Assembly (NCBI GenBank): GCA_903847385.1
Contig: CAINDO010000367.1
Location: forward strand, 1 to 42,591
DNA from: an uncultured Myxococcales bacterium
GTDB taxonomy: Bacteria; Myxococcota_A; Bradymonadia; UBA7976; UBA1532
Length of the DNA: 42,591 nucleotides
Reading direction: 5' to 3'
The translations under genes were made by a program, and so were the position numbers. Numbering within the stretch: position 1 is the stretch's first letter; every line of letters begins with the position of its first letter. The notes beneath the pieces were generated by a model. It was not told the origin of the DNA. It made no database searches and saw only the letters and a list, made by a program, of their open reading frames with translations. Positions 1-8,742 of this stretch are shown here, piece after piece.

Positions 1-4
1 CCAA

Positions 5-40
5 CCCCTTGGGCAGTACCCCGGGTACAGCCACAAGGGG
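5..40. terminator. Imperfect hairpin downstream of the RTX protein gene
   Basis: Outer arms CCCCTTG (5-11) and CAAGGGG (34-40) enclose a GGC/GCC pairing and an inner GTACCC-C-GGGTAC palindrome (16-28). The whole forms one long stem with an A-A mismatch and a bulged A. It lies about 80 bases past the stop of the minus-strand gene ending at 120, so it could end the giant operon's transcript. No T-run is visible because the window starts here, and a dispersed repeat unit is an alternative. Bases 41-119 show no other feature. Confidence 0.4.
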
Positions 41-119
41 CTGTGCACCCCCGCGCCTTGCGAGGTCGGGCGCCTCGCCCGGCTCGCGACGGCGTCCATT
101 TCCGCCGACCCTCTGAGGC

Positions 120-3100
120 TCAGTTCACCTCGCAGGCGACCTTGACCTCGACCTCACCGGCCACGGACCGGCAGGTGTCCTTCTCGGTGCCGCCGTCGAA
201 CGTGTCGAGGCCGGCGTCGCCCTGCAGGAAGTCGATGCCCGCGAGGCCGAAGAGCTGGTCGTTGCCGCCCATGCCGCGCAGGTAGTTGGCCAGGGCGTCG
301 CCGCGGAGGACGTCGTCGAAGTTCGAGCCGTACACGCGCTCGAAGCCGGCCAGCGTGTCGTTGCCCTCGCCGGTGGCGACGCCGATACCCAGGTCGACGG
401 TGACGGGCGTGAGCGAGGCCTGGTAGCTGGCGATGTCCGCCGTGCCCGCACCGCCGATGAGCGCGTCGTCCCCGAGGCCGCCGATCACGGTGTCGTTGCC
501 CTCGCGGCCATCCACAGTGTCGTTGCCGGCCTTGCCGTCCAGGTAGTTGACCTGGGCGTCGCCGACCAGGACGTCGTCGAAGGCGCTGCCCAACAGTCGC
601 TCGAGGCCCACGACCGTGTCGGTGCCCTCGCCCGAGCCGGTCCCGGCCAGCAGGTCGATCGTCACGCCGGCGGCCGCGAGCTGGAAGTCGCCCGTGTCCG
701 CGGTGCCCGCGCCGCCGTCCATCAGGTCGTCGCCGGGCCCGCCCACGAGCGTGTCCGTCTCCGTGCCGCCGAAGAGGTCGTCGGCGCCGTTGCCGCCCTC
801 CAGGCGGTCGTTGCCGGCGCCGCCGGTGAGCGCGTCGTCGCCGTCCTCGCCATAGAGGCGATCGGTGCCGACCTCGCCGTCGAGCACGTCGTTGTCCAGG
901 CCGCCGTAGAGCGTGTCGTTCTCGGTGCCGCCCTGGAGTGTGTCCTCGCCGGCGGCGCCCTGCAGGTTGTCGTTCCCGGGGCCGCCCACGAGGGTGTCGT
1001 CGCCGTCCTCACCGCGCAGCGCGTCGTTCCCGTCCTCGCCCTCGAGGGTGTCCGCGTCCGCGCCGCCGAGCAGGGTGTCGTTGGCGCCGCCGCCCTGGAG
1101 CAGGTCGGGGCCACCGCGGCCCTCGAGCGTGTTCACGTTCACGTCGCCGCGCAGGGCGTCGCCGAAGGGCGTGCCCCAGACCTTCTCGATCGTGTCGATC
1201 TGGTCCGTCGACGCGCCGGTCGCCAGCCCCGTGCCCAGGTCGACCGTCATCGGCCCGGCCTGCAGGGTGTAGTCCAGCGTGTCGAGGCCGGGGCCGCCCG
1301 AGAGCACGTGTGCGCCCCCGTTGGGCTGCAGCCGGTCCGTGCCATCGCCGCCGAACAGGGACTCGTCCCCCGGACCGCCGATGAGCGTGTCGTTGCCGAT
1401 CTCGCCCTCGAGCTCGATCGTCGTGGGGCCGCCCGCGGCGCCCGTCGTGGCCTCGATCACGTGCGTGTCGTTGCCATTGCCGCCGCGGAGGCTGAGCTCC
1501 TCGATGTTGCCGAGCGTCAGATCCGCGTCGGCGTCCGTGTTGAGGCGCACGCCCCAGCCGGCGAGCACGCGCCAGGTCTCGCTGCTCGCGCCACCCTGCA
1601 GAATCACCGTGTCGTAGCCGTCACCGAGGTCCACGTTGAGCTCGATCTCGGCGGTCTGACCGGGCTCCGAGGTCTTGCCGGGCGAGTAGGTGCCCGCGGT
1701 GAAGTCGAGCGTGAACGTCTCGTTCGCGGCGGCGCCGGTGACGTTGATTGTGTCGATGTTGGAGACCGTCGCGCCGCCGCAGGTCGGGTCGACGATCCCG
1801 GCGCCGATGGCCTGCAGGGCCGTCCCCACGCGGACGAGGCGCGCCTCGTTCAGCCGCCCGACGGCCAACGAGAGCGTGGTCCCGCTGCGCGTGCAGGTGC
1901 TCGGCAGCACGGCGGGCGCGTCGACCGTCACCACGCGGGTCACCGTCGCCGTGGAGCCATCCCCGTCCGTGACGGTGAGGGTCACGGTGAAGTCGCCCCC
2001 GGCGTCGAAGCCGTGCACCACGTCCGTGCCGCTGGCGCCCGCCCCCAGATCACCGAAGTCCCAGAGCGTCGAGACGATGCCGTCGTAGGCGGTGCTCGTG
2101 CTGGTGAAACGGTAGGTGCCGGCGGCGGCGTCGACGATGGCGACGTCGAAGATCGGGTCGGGCACGCTGTCGGGCACGACGACATTTGCGGTGCCGTTCA
2201 GACTCAGGCCGTCGGTCGTCTTTGCCGTTGCGGAGAAGGCGTAGGTCCCGTCGGCGAGGAAGGTCACGGCCACGGACTCACCGACCGCGAAGCCGCCGCC
2301 CGGGAGGGTCCACTGCGGCTCGCCGATCGGTCCGAGGCCCGCCGGCGCATACGCGGCGACGGTGCTCTGGCTTCCCTCGGTGCCCGCGTCCGCCACCAGG
2401 TTCAGCGCCGGGATCGCCCGCGCCGGACCGCGGACGTCCACCACGCGCCGGTCGACCGTGACGCGGGCGCCCGGGTTGGCCGACGCGGCGGTGAGGCTGA
2501 CCGTGTAGACCCCCGGCGTCCCGGCGAAGACGGCCCCGGGGTCGGCGCCGCCGACGTCGGGCGCGAGACCGCCGAACGCCCACTGAAGGCTCGCGCCCGC
2601 CTCGCCCGCCGCGGCCCGGGTCCGGAAGCGGATGGTCGCGCCGGTGGGGACGATGATGTCCGCGGCCGGCTCCGCGATCGCGGCGACGAGATTGCAAGCG
2701 TCGCCGATGCCGTCCCCGTTGGCGTCGGCTTGCTCTTTGTTGGCGAGCCCCACGCAGTTGTCGACCGCGTCGACGACACCGTCCGCGTCCAGGTCACGCT
2801 GGAGCGAAGCGACGAGCATGCAGGCGTTCTCGGGATCCACCGCGCACAGATCGGCGCCGTCGGCGATGCCGTCGGCGTCCGTGTCGGCCTGATCGGGGCG
2901 GGTCGCCGCGTCTGCAGGCGCGAAGAGCTCGGCCTGGTTGGACAGGCCGTCGGCGTCGGCGTCCCCGCTCGGCTCCAGGAGGGCGACCGCGGGTCCTGGA
3001 CCGACCGTCGCCAACAGGCGGGCGAGATAGTTCACCCGGCGGGCCGCCGACGAATGGGCGACGGCGAACGGCTCCGTGGGGGCCACGAGGGGCAGTCCGA

Positions 3101-4958
3101 CATCCTGCACCAGACCGGCGAGTGCAGCGTCGGTCGTCGACGTGCGCAAGCGCGTCTGTTCTTCCGTGAAGGGGGTCGCCACGGGCAACGCGAAGAGGGC
3201 GGCAATGGCGTCCTGCACCGGTCGAATGCCGGCGGCCGACGCACCGGGCGCAACCGCCTGTGCCAGGGCCTCGTAGAGCCGGCTCACCGCGTCGGGTCCG
3301 GCGATGGGCATCCCGGAGGCCGGGTAGAGGGCAGCCACCCGGTCGGCGAGGGCCTCGACGGCGCCGGTGGGTGCGCCGGCCTGCCGGGTCCCGAGCAGCA
3401 GCCGCTGTCCGGAGGTGCGACCCGACTCCCAGGCCAACAACGCCTCCATCAGCGCGATGCCGCCGTCACTGTAGCGGTGGGCTGGCACCGCTGCGGTGGC
3501 GACCGCGTAGAGACCGTAGACGGTCGCGTACACCGCACGCCACTCGGCGGCGGTGTTCCACCGAGGCGCCGCGGGAAAGGCATCCATGTAGGCGTCGACG
3601 TCCGAGGGCCGCAGGTCCGCCCGCCCGGGGAGGAACGCCCGGTAGACGCAGTTGCCCTGCGACAGCGTACAGCTCGCGTCCAGGGCGTTGCGGCGCAGCC
3701 GTACGACCACGGGCGCCCCGGCGGGGAAACGCAGGGCCGGCAGTGCGTCCGCGTTCATGTCCACGGCCGGCGGCACGGCGACCCCGGCGCCGAGCGGGGT
3801 TGCGGGCGTCCGACCCTCCGAGGTGCGTCCGGCGACCCCCTGAAAACGCAGGTCGGCGGCGTCCAGCGCCACGGCGCCGGTCAAGCCGTTGGCGACGTTG
3901 CCGTCCGTGGTCGGTTCCATCGTGATCGCGTGTTCGGTCTCCGTCAGGCGGGTCGCCGCCGGGAAGGCGGCGGAGGCCGTGGGATCCAGCGCCGGATCGG
4001 CTGCGGTGAAACGACGTTCCTCGTCCCAGTCCGGCCAGCCGTCGCCATCCGCGTCCGCGGGCAGATCCGAGGGATCGAGCGGATCGGAGCCCCGGATCCA
4101 CTCATCGAAGTCGGAGATGCCGTCGCCATCCGTGTCGAGGTCCAGGTCCGCCGCCTCGGGATCTCCGCCGTAAATGGCCTCGACCACGTCGGGCACGCCG
4201 TCACCGTCGCGATCGGGGGCACGCCAGCGACCATCGGTCAGCGCCGGCCCGGGCCGAGTCACGGTGAAGGTCGTGCGGCTCGGCACGGCGACGCTCTCGG
4301 GCGCCGGACCGGGGCTGGCGCTGATGGCCCAGGCCAGCGGCGTGCTGGCGCGCGACACGCGGACGGTGCCGCTCGGCGCGCGTCCGCAGCCGGCGAAACG
4401 CACGGCGTCCGCGCCTCCCGGCCAGCTGACGGCCGGGGCGTGCTCTTCCACGAGCCGCAGGCAGACGGCGGCGCCCGCTGGCACGCCGACCACATAGAAC
4501 GAGACGGTGCGCGGCTCGGCGAAGTCCCGATCCGGGGTGTCGAAGCGCAGCTCGGGCCCCGCCGGGGCTGGGTCGCCCGTCGTGACGGCGGGCAGGCCCA
4601 GGCCCAGGATCGAGACCGCGGCCGCCCCGGCCGGCAACGTGAGGCCGCCGGGCTGGAAGCTGCCGCGGGCGTCGTTGACCATCACGGCCGCGGGGGATTC
4701 AACGCCCGGCAGGGGCGTGCCATCGACCGCGACGCCGGCCACGCCGGCGGCCACCGCCGACAGCGTCCAGTTCGAGGAGAGCACGCGCCACGGGATGGGC
4801 ACGGCGCCCGGCGTGTCGTCCAGGTAGACCCACGTGTTGGCGTTGGTCCCCGCGACGACGGGGGACGCATTGGCCTGCGAACTGACGACCGCGGAGACCA
4901 GCAGGGCGGCCGCCAGCGCCTCGCGAGAGGGGGTGCGCTTGGGAAGGACTCGATTCAT
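120..4958 (-). CDS. Giant secreted TSP3 / PKD / RTX-repeat protein (1612 aa)
   Basis: This is a Sec-exported protein, probably a calcium-binding surface or extracellular adhesin-like protein. A signal peptide covers residues 1-31, with cleavage likely after ANA. Thrombospondin type-3-like calcium loops (DxDGDGxxD) lie at ~248-313 and ~663-755. Three PKD/Ig-like domains follow at ~760-1013; the third has the typical WDFGD motif. A beta region spans ~1020-1176, then RTX-type GGxGxD nonapeptides run at ~1180-1585, broken by three related ~40-residue inserts (VDLGxGxATG...FDDVLRGD). The end carries two Cys, and no type I secretion signal is evident. Start: ATG at 4956-4958 overlaps the upstream stop (ATGA), with GGAGA just before it, so translation is probably coupled. 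It is the last gene of the three-gene operon. Catalytic activity is not suggested by any motif. Confidence 0.88.
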   Translation of the reverse strand: MNRVLPKRTPSREALAAALLVSAVVSSQANASPVVAGTNANTWVYLDDTPGAVPIPWRVLSSNWTLSAVAAGVAGVAVDGTPLPGVESPAAVMVNDARGSFQPGGLTLPAGAAAVSILGLGLPAVTTGDPAPAGPELRFDTPDRDFAEPRTVSFYVVGVPAGAAVCLRLVEEHAPAVSWPGGADAVRFAGCGRAPSGTVRVSRASTPLAWAISASPGPAPESVAVPSRTTFTVTRPGPALTDGRWRAPDRDGDGVPDVVEAIYGGDPEAADLDLDTDGDGISDFDEWIRGSDPLDPSDLPADADGDGWPDWDEERRFTAADPALDPTASAAFPAATRLTETEHAITMEPTTDGNVANGLTGAVALDAADLRFQGVAGRTSEGRTPATPLGAGVAVPPAVDMNADALPALRFPAGAPVVVRLRRNALDASCTLSQGNCVYRAFLPGRADLRPSDVDAYMDAFPAAPRWNTAAEWRAVYATVYGLYAVATAAVPAHRYSDGGIALMEALLAWESGRTSGQRLLLGTRQAGAPTGAVEALADRVAALYPASGMPIAGPDAVSRLYEALAQAVAPGASAAGIRPVQDAIAALFALPVATPFTEEQTRLRTSTTDAALAGLVQDVGLPLVAPTEPFAVAHSSAARRVNYLARLLATVGPGPAVALLEPSGDADADGLSNQAELFAPADAATRPDQADTDADGIADGADLCAVDPENACMLVASLQRDLDADGVVDAVDNCVGLANKEQADANGDGIGDACNLVAAIAEPAADIIVPTGATIRFRTRAAAGEAGASLQWAFGGLAPDVGGADPGAVFAGTPGVYTVSLTAASANPGARVTVDRRVVDVRGPARAIPALNLVADAGTEGSQSTVAAYAPAGLGPIGEPQWTLPGGGFAVGESVAVTFLADGTYAFSATAKTTDGLSLNGTANVVVPDSVPDPIFDVAIVDAAAGTYRFTSTSTAYDGIVSTLWDFGDLGAGASGTDVVHGFDAGGDFTVTLTVTDGDGSTATVTRVVTVDAPAVLPSTCTRSGTTLSLAVGRLNEARLVRVGTALQAIGAGIVDPTCGGATVSNIDTINVTGAAANETFTLDFTAGTYSPGKTSEPGQTAEIELNVDLGDGYDTVILQGGASSETWRVLAGWGVRLNTDADADLTLGNIEELSLRGGNGNDTHVIEATTGAAGGPTTIELEGEIGNDTLIGGPGDESLFGGDGTDRLQPNGGAHVLSGGPGLDTLDYTLQAGPMTVDLGTGLATGASTDQIDTIEKVWGTPFGDALRGDVNVNTLEGRGGPDLLQGGGANDTLLGGADADTLEGEDGNDALRGEDGDDTLVGGPGNDNLQGAAGEDTLQGGTENDTLYGGLDNDVLDGEVGTDRLYGEDGDDALTGGAGNDRLEGGNGADDLFGGTETDTLVGGPGDDLMDGGAGTADTGDFQLAAAGVTIDLLAGTGSGEGTDTVVGLERLLGSAFDDVLVGDAQVNYLDGKAGNDTVDGREGNDTVIGGLGDDALIGGAGTADIASYQASLTPVTVDLGIGVATGEGNDTLAGFERVYGSNFDDVLRGDALANYLRGMGGNDQLFGLAGIDFLQGDAGLDTFDGGTEKDTCRSVAGEVEVKVACEVN
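203..1418 (-). repeat. RTX (GGxGxD) repeat array with three larger inserted units
   Basis: This coding repeat array occupies the C-terminal quarter of the protein ending at 120. Nonapeptides such as GGPGNDNL and GGAGNDRL recur in blocks. Three longer units resembling one another (VTVDLGxGxATG, then FDDVLRGDALANYL or equivalent) interrupt them. In known RTX proteins these nonapeptides form calcium-bound parallel beta-rolls. Confidence 0.85.
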
Positions 4959-7900
4959 GGCAGGGTCTCCACCCAGTCCGTGGTGCGTGTGCCGGCGATC
5001 TCGCCCCGTTCATCGAAGTAGACGAGTTGGTAGCGGAGCTTGTCGCCCGCGGCGTAGGGAGCCTCGTCGACGTACACCAGGCCGAACGTGGGCCAGCCCA
5101 GGGTGTCCCCGTTGAAGTGGGCGACCCTGAGGAAGGGGTCGTCGAGCACCGTGCACTTCGACCCCTCACCCGCCCTGCAGTAGCGATTCACGAAGGTGGG
5201 CAGGCCCTCGGTGCCCGCGAGCGACTCGGCCGCGCAGTGCATCCCGTCGATGCGGGGCGAGGCCTGAGTGACCTCTTCGGGGAGCGGCGCGCCGGCGTGC
5301 CACGCTTGGCGGTAGACGACGAAGCGGCCCGGGGTTCCGAGCGCCTTCGCGACCAGCCCGCAGGCATGGTGCGACAGGAAGTAGAGCGCGCGGCGCTCGA
5401 GGCAGGGCCCACCCGAGGCACAATCCTGGGGAACGCAGATGTCACCGTAGCAAGACTCGCCGGCGCCGCATGATCCGTCGACCGCGCAGCCACCACCGAG
5501 GAACTGTCCAGCGGGTACGCAATTCCCACTGCGGTTGCAGCTCAGGTCCGGCCAGCCTGCGGTGCCCTTGCAGTCGAGGTCCGTCGTGCAGCTCGACCCA
5601 TTGGACACGAGCGCGGAGCCGAGCAACGCGTCCGGGAGACCGCCGACGAGCAGGGCGACGACGCCGTCGTCGGCGAGGTAGCGCGCCTTCAGCGCCCCAC
5701 CGAGCGCCCCGGGCTGCGGGATCGCCGGCCAGGGCAGGTAGGCCACGGGCGGGGGCGGCTCCAGGGAGCGCTCCCGGCAGAGCAGCTGCGTCTGCGCGGA
5801 GAGGATCTGTCCGCTGCCGCCGACGGCCACGCCCACGGCGCGCGCCCGGATGCACCAGGACTCGGTCATCCCGAGGGGGGGCATCGGGCCGAGCCCGGTG
5901 AGGTCGATGGACTGATTCTCCGCCGGCCCGAGGGCGTTGTTGGCGACGGCGAAGTCTGTGAGGAAGAGCGACGGGCTCCGGCGGAAGAGCTCGATCATGA
6001 TGCCGGCCACCCGCTGCGGCGGCCGCCGCCAGGCCAGGCGTGCCTCGCCCGTGGGCAGGAACGTCAGGTCGGCCAGAAAAGGCGGCGCCACCGAGGGCGG
6101 CTGCTTCTCGTAGCAGGGCAGCGCCAGGGGCGTGCTGACCACGTTGTTCTTCGACTTGTAGACGAGCTGACGGCACGTCTGCCCGCCGCCGAGGTTCGGC
6201 TCTTCGAAGTCCACCGGCTCCGGCACGGCGACCGTCGGCCGACACCGCCGCGCCACGCGGTTCAGCGTGCCGTCGATGTCCTCCATCACGTCGGCGCACG
6301 CGCCGATCGGCATGCCCGACAGCACCAACCGGGGCGGACGATTGACGACCGTGCCCTGGTCGATGGGCCGCACGAAACCCTGCTCGCACGAGGGCGCCAG
6401 GGTCGCCTGGAACACGCACATGCCCTCGTAGAGCGCCGCTCGCAGCTCCCGCGTGAGCGGCTGCTGGGCCAGGACCTCGCCGCGCTCGTCCACGAACTGC
6501 GCCTCCGGCCAGCAGCTCTCCTCCTGCTGTGCGCGTTCGACGAGGCGCCGGAGCGTCTGCTCGGTGCACCGCTCCCGCGACACGAAGGCGACGCGGCCGT
6601 ACTCCGGGTGCTCCTCGATGGGGAACTCGTCGATGAGGCTGTCCCCGGCCCGAGACAGGTAGTCCGCCAGCGGGTCACTGTTGCGCAGCGGGATGTCGCC
6701 GAAGATGGGATCGATCACGGTGCCGTCCGTGAGCACCAGGCGGCCCGGGACCTTCGACTTGGCCGTCCGCGCCCAGTCGATGGGGGCGGGGCCGGGGCAG
6801 ACGAGGCGAAGCGCGGTGGCGCGGCCCGTCAGGTCGACGGCGTGGGGTCCGTCGACGTCGAACGCGTCCAGGGTCATCCCCTCGCCGCAGACCCCATAGG
6901 TGAAGTCCGCGGGCTGCGGACGGGGGGGCTTGGTGTCGTCGGGGAACACGGCGCGCACGGGGGGCGAGAGCGTGCTGCGGACCTGCCCGCCGCGTGCGAT
7001 GGCGGCGATTCGGTACCAACGCTCCTGACCCTTGTCCGCCGCCACCATGGGGTGCTGGACGTTGAACAGCACCCGGCCGTCGGCGGCGCGGGTGGCCGCC
7101 GAGGCGGGGATGAGCTGGGGCGCGAAGTACCCGGGCGTGGGCCCCGGCGGGGGCGGATCGGGCAGGCAGCGATCGGGATCGACGCTGACGGGTGTGGTGG
7201 CGTCGGCCAGGGAGACGTCGAAGGTGTTGGCCCAGCCGTCGCCGTCGGGGTCGTCGAACGCGCTGGCGTCCCGGGCGCTGTCGAAGGCGTAGAGCAGGTA
7301 GCCCTCGACGTCGAGCGGTACGGTCGTGGCCGCGTCGCCGCTGCACTCGGCGGGCGTCTGCGCGGCTCGGACCTTCGCGTCGGTCATGGCCGAGGCGGCG
7401 TTGCAGAGGGCGACGCCGCCGCCCAGGTGGCGCACGTAGTTGGGGACGTCCACCGCGTCCCAGGTCAGGGCGAGGTGCTCGTCTTTCCGGAAGACCGTCT
7501 CGGTGGCGGCGTCGACCTCGCCGCCCGGGATCGCCACGGCCTGGAGGTTCCACGGCGCCGGGGGAGGCAGGAGGCTCGGCACGATTACGTCGACCGAGGC
7601 AGGGACGCCGAAGCCGCCCGTGACATCGCGCGCCACGGCGACGTAGCAGAGCGCGTCGCCGGGTTCGAAGCCGTCCTCGGCCAGGGACTTGATGTCCTCC
7701 AGGTACTGGACGTTGCGGAACGCGCCCTCGCCGACGCCGTTCGGCGAGATCATGATGGGCGCGCCGTTCACGCGCTCGAAGCCCGCGAGGCGAGGCGCAC
7801 CGCTGACGGGGTCGCGCTGCGGGGCCACCTCGAGCCCGCTGCAGGCGCCGGCGCGGCGGTACAGGTCGTAGCCGGCGACGGTCAGCTCGGCCAGATAGCG

Positions 7901-8731
7901 CGAGGCGCGCCCGGCGCTGGCCCCCGGGTGGTCCCAGGAGAGCGCCACCGTGCCATGCCCGAGGCCGGCCTCGGGAGAGTCGCACCGCGAAAACTCCGAC
8001 GGCGGGATCTGCCGGAACGCGTCGGCGGCCCCGACGACCATCGAGTCGGGGCTCACGACGATCTCACCGAGGCGAACGGGCGCCACCAGCCCGGTCAGGT
8101 CGACGACCCCCTCGAGGGTGTAGGTCACCGGCCCGGCCGGTGCGCCCGTGTCGATGAAGGCCCGGCGGGCCGCCAGGGCGACGCCGACGTCCTGCCGGCC
8201 GGCGATGCGCGCCCAGGCCCGCGTCGGACCGAGCGTCTTCTGCTCTGGCGGCAGCGCCGTCATCAGGCGGGTCAGGCGGTCGTGCATCACCGCGCCGACG
8301 TTCGGTCGCACGGCGGCGACCTCGGCCGGGGTGCAGGTCCGCGGCACGTCGTTCGGGCCGCGCGCCTCGGCGGCGGCGATCTCGCACAGGTTGCGAGCCT
8401 GCTCCCGGCAGCGCCAGGTCGTGCAGGCGGCGTCGTAGAATCCGGCGGCGCCCTGAATCGCGGCGGCGGGCAGGACCGCATCCGCGGCGCTGTGCGGGTC
8501 GAAGTCCGCCAGCACCGTCGCGCCCCGACGCAGTCGCAGCCGGAGAACGTCCGCCGGGAGCTTGCCCTCGAGGGCCTCCCAGGACAGGAAGACGCCTTGG
8601 CCGGCGCCGAAGCCGCGCAGCTCGCGGATCGGGCTGCGATGGCCGACGAAGACGAACTGCTCGGAGCCGGCCGTGGCGACCGCGGGCAGGGAGAGGACGG
8701 CCGCGAGGGCGAGTTTCGTGTGAAGTTTCAT
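4955..8731 (-). CDS. Large exported Fn3-like / Cys-rich protein, function unknown (1258 aa)
   Basis: I do not recognise the whole protein. It begins with a clear Sec signal (MKLHTKLALAAVLSLPAVATAG). The chain is beta-rich, with fibronectin-type-III-like stretches near residue 389 (APWNLQAVAI...LALTWDAV) and near 877 (PPFLADLTFLPTGEARLAW). A compact Cys-rich segment at ~1043-1112 (SCTTDLDC...CVPAGQ...CAVDGSCGAGESC) resembles the small Cys modules common in myxobacterial exported proteins. The start at 8731 is chosen because the signal peptide begins there and GAGAGG precedes it; the frame stays open further upstream inside the neighbouring gene. It starts 11 bases after the 2026-aa gene's stop, and its own stop overlaps the next ATG (ATGA). 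No enzyme motif was seen. It probably acts with its two operon partners outside the cytoplasm. Confidence 0.85.
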   Translation of the reverse strand: MKLHTKLALAAVLSLPAVATAGSEQFVFVGHRSPIRELRGFGAGQGVFLSWEALEGKLPADVLRLRLRRGATVLADFDPHSAADAVLPAAAIQGAAGFYDAACTTWRCREQARNLCEIAAAEARGPNDVPRTCTPAEVAAVRPNVGAVMHDRLTRLMTALPPEQKTLGPTRAWARIAGRQDVGVALAARRAFIDTGAPAGPVTYTLEGVVDLTGLVAPVRLGEIVVSPDSMVVGAADAFRQIPPSEFSRCDSPEAGLGHGTVALSWDHPGASAGRASRYLAELTVAGYDLYRRAGACSGLEVAPQRDPVSGAPRLAGFERVNGAPIMISPNGVGEGAFRNVQYLEDIKSLAEDGFEPGDALCYVAVARDVTGGFGVPASVDVIVPSLLPPPAPWNLQAVAIPGGEVDAATETVFRKDEHLALTWDAVDVPNYVRHLGGGVALCNAASAMTDAKVRAAQTPAECSGDAATTVPLDVEGYLLYAFDSARDASAFDDPDGDGWANTFDVSLADATTPVSVDPDRCLPDPPPPGPTPGYFAPQLIPASAATRAADGRVLFNVQHPMVAADKGQERWYRIAAIARGGQVRSTLSPPVRAVFPDDTKPPRPQPADFTYGVCGEGMTLDAFDVDGPHAVDLTGRATALRLVCPGPAPIDWARTAKSKVPGRLVLTDGTVIDPIFGDIPLRNSDPLADYLSRAGDSLIDEFPIEEHPEYGRVAFVSRERCTEQTLRRLVERAQQEESCWPEAQFVDERGEVLAQQPLTRELRAALYEGMCVFQATLAPSCEQGFVRPIDQGTVVNRPPRLVLSGMPIGACADVMEDIDGTLNRVARRCRPTVAVPEPVDFEEPNLGGGQTCRQLVYKSKNNVVSTPLALPCYEKQPPSVAPPFLADLTFLPTGEARLAWRRPPQRVAGIMIELFRRSPSLFLTDFAVANNALGPAENQSIDLTGLGPMPPLGMTESWCIRARAVGVAVGGSGQILSAQTQLLCRERSLEPPPPVAYLPWPAIPQPGALGGALKARYLADDGVVALLVGGLPDALLGSALVSNGSSCTTDLDCKGTAGWPDLSCNRSGNCVPAGQFLGGGCAVDGSCGAGESCYGDICVPQDCASGGPCLERRALYFLSHHACGLVAKALGTPGRFVVYRQAWHAGAPLPEEVTQASPRIDGMHCAAESLAGTEGLPTFVNRYCRAGEGSKCTVLDDPFLRVAHFNGDTLGWPTFGLVYVDEAPYAAGDKLRYQLVYFDERGEIAGTRTTDWVETLP

Positions 8732-8742
8732 GGGCTTGCCTC

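Noticed and set aside
1308..5021. Long plus-strand open frame opposite the TSP3/PKD/RTX protein
   Set aside because: It is an Arg/Gly/His-rich shadow of the real minus-strand gene, typical of antisense frames at this GC content.
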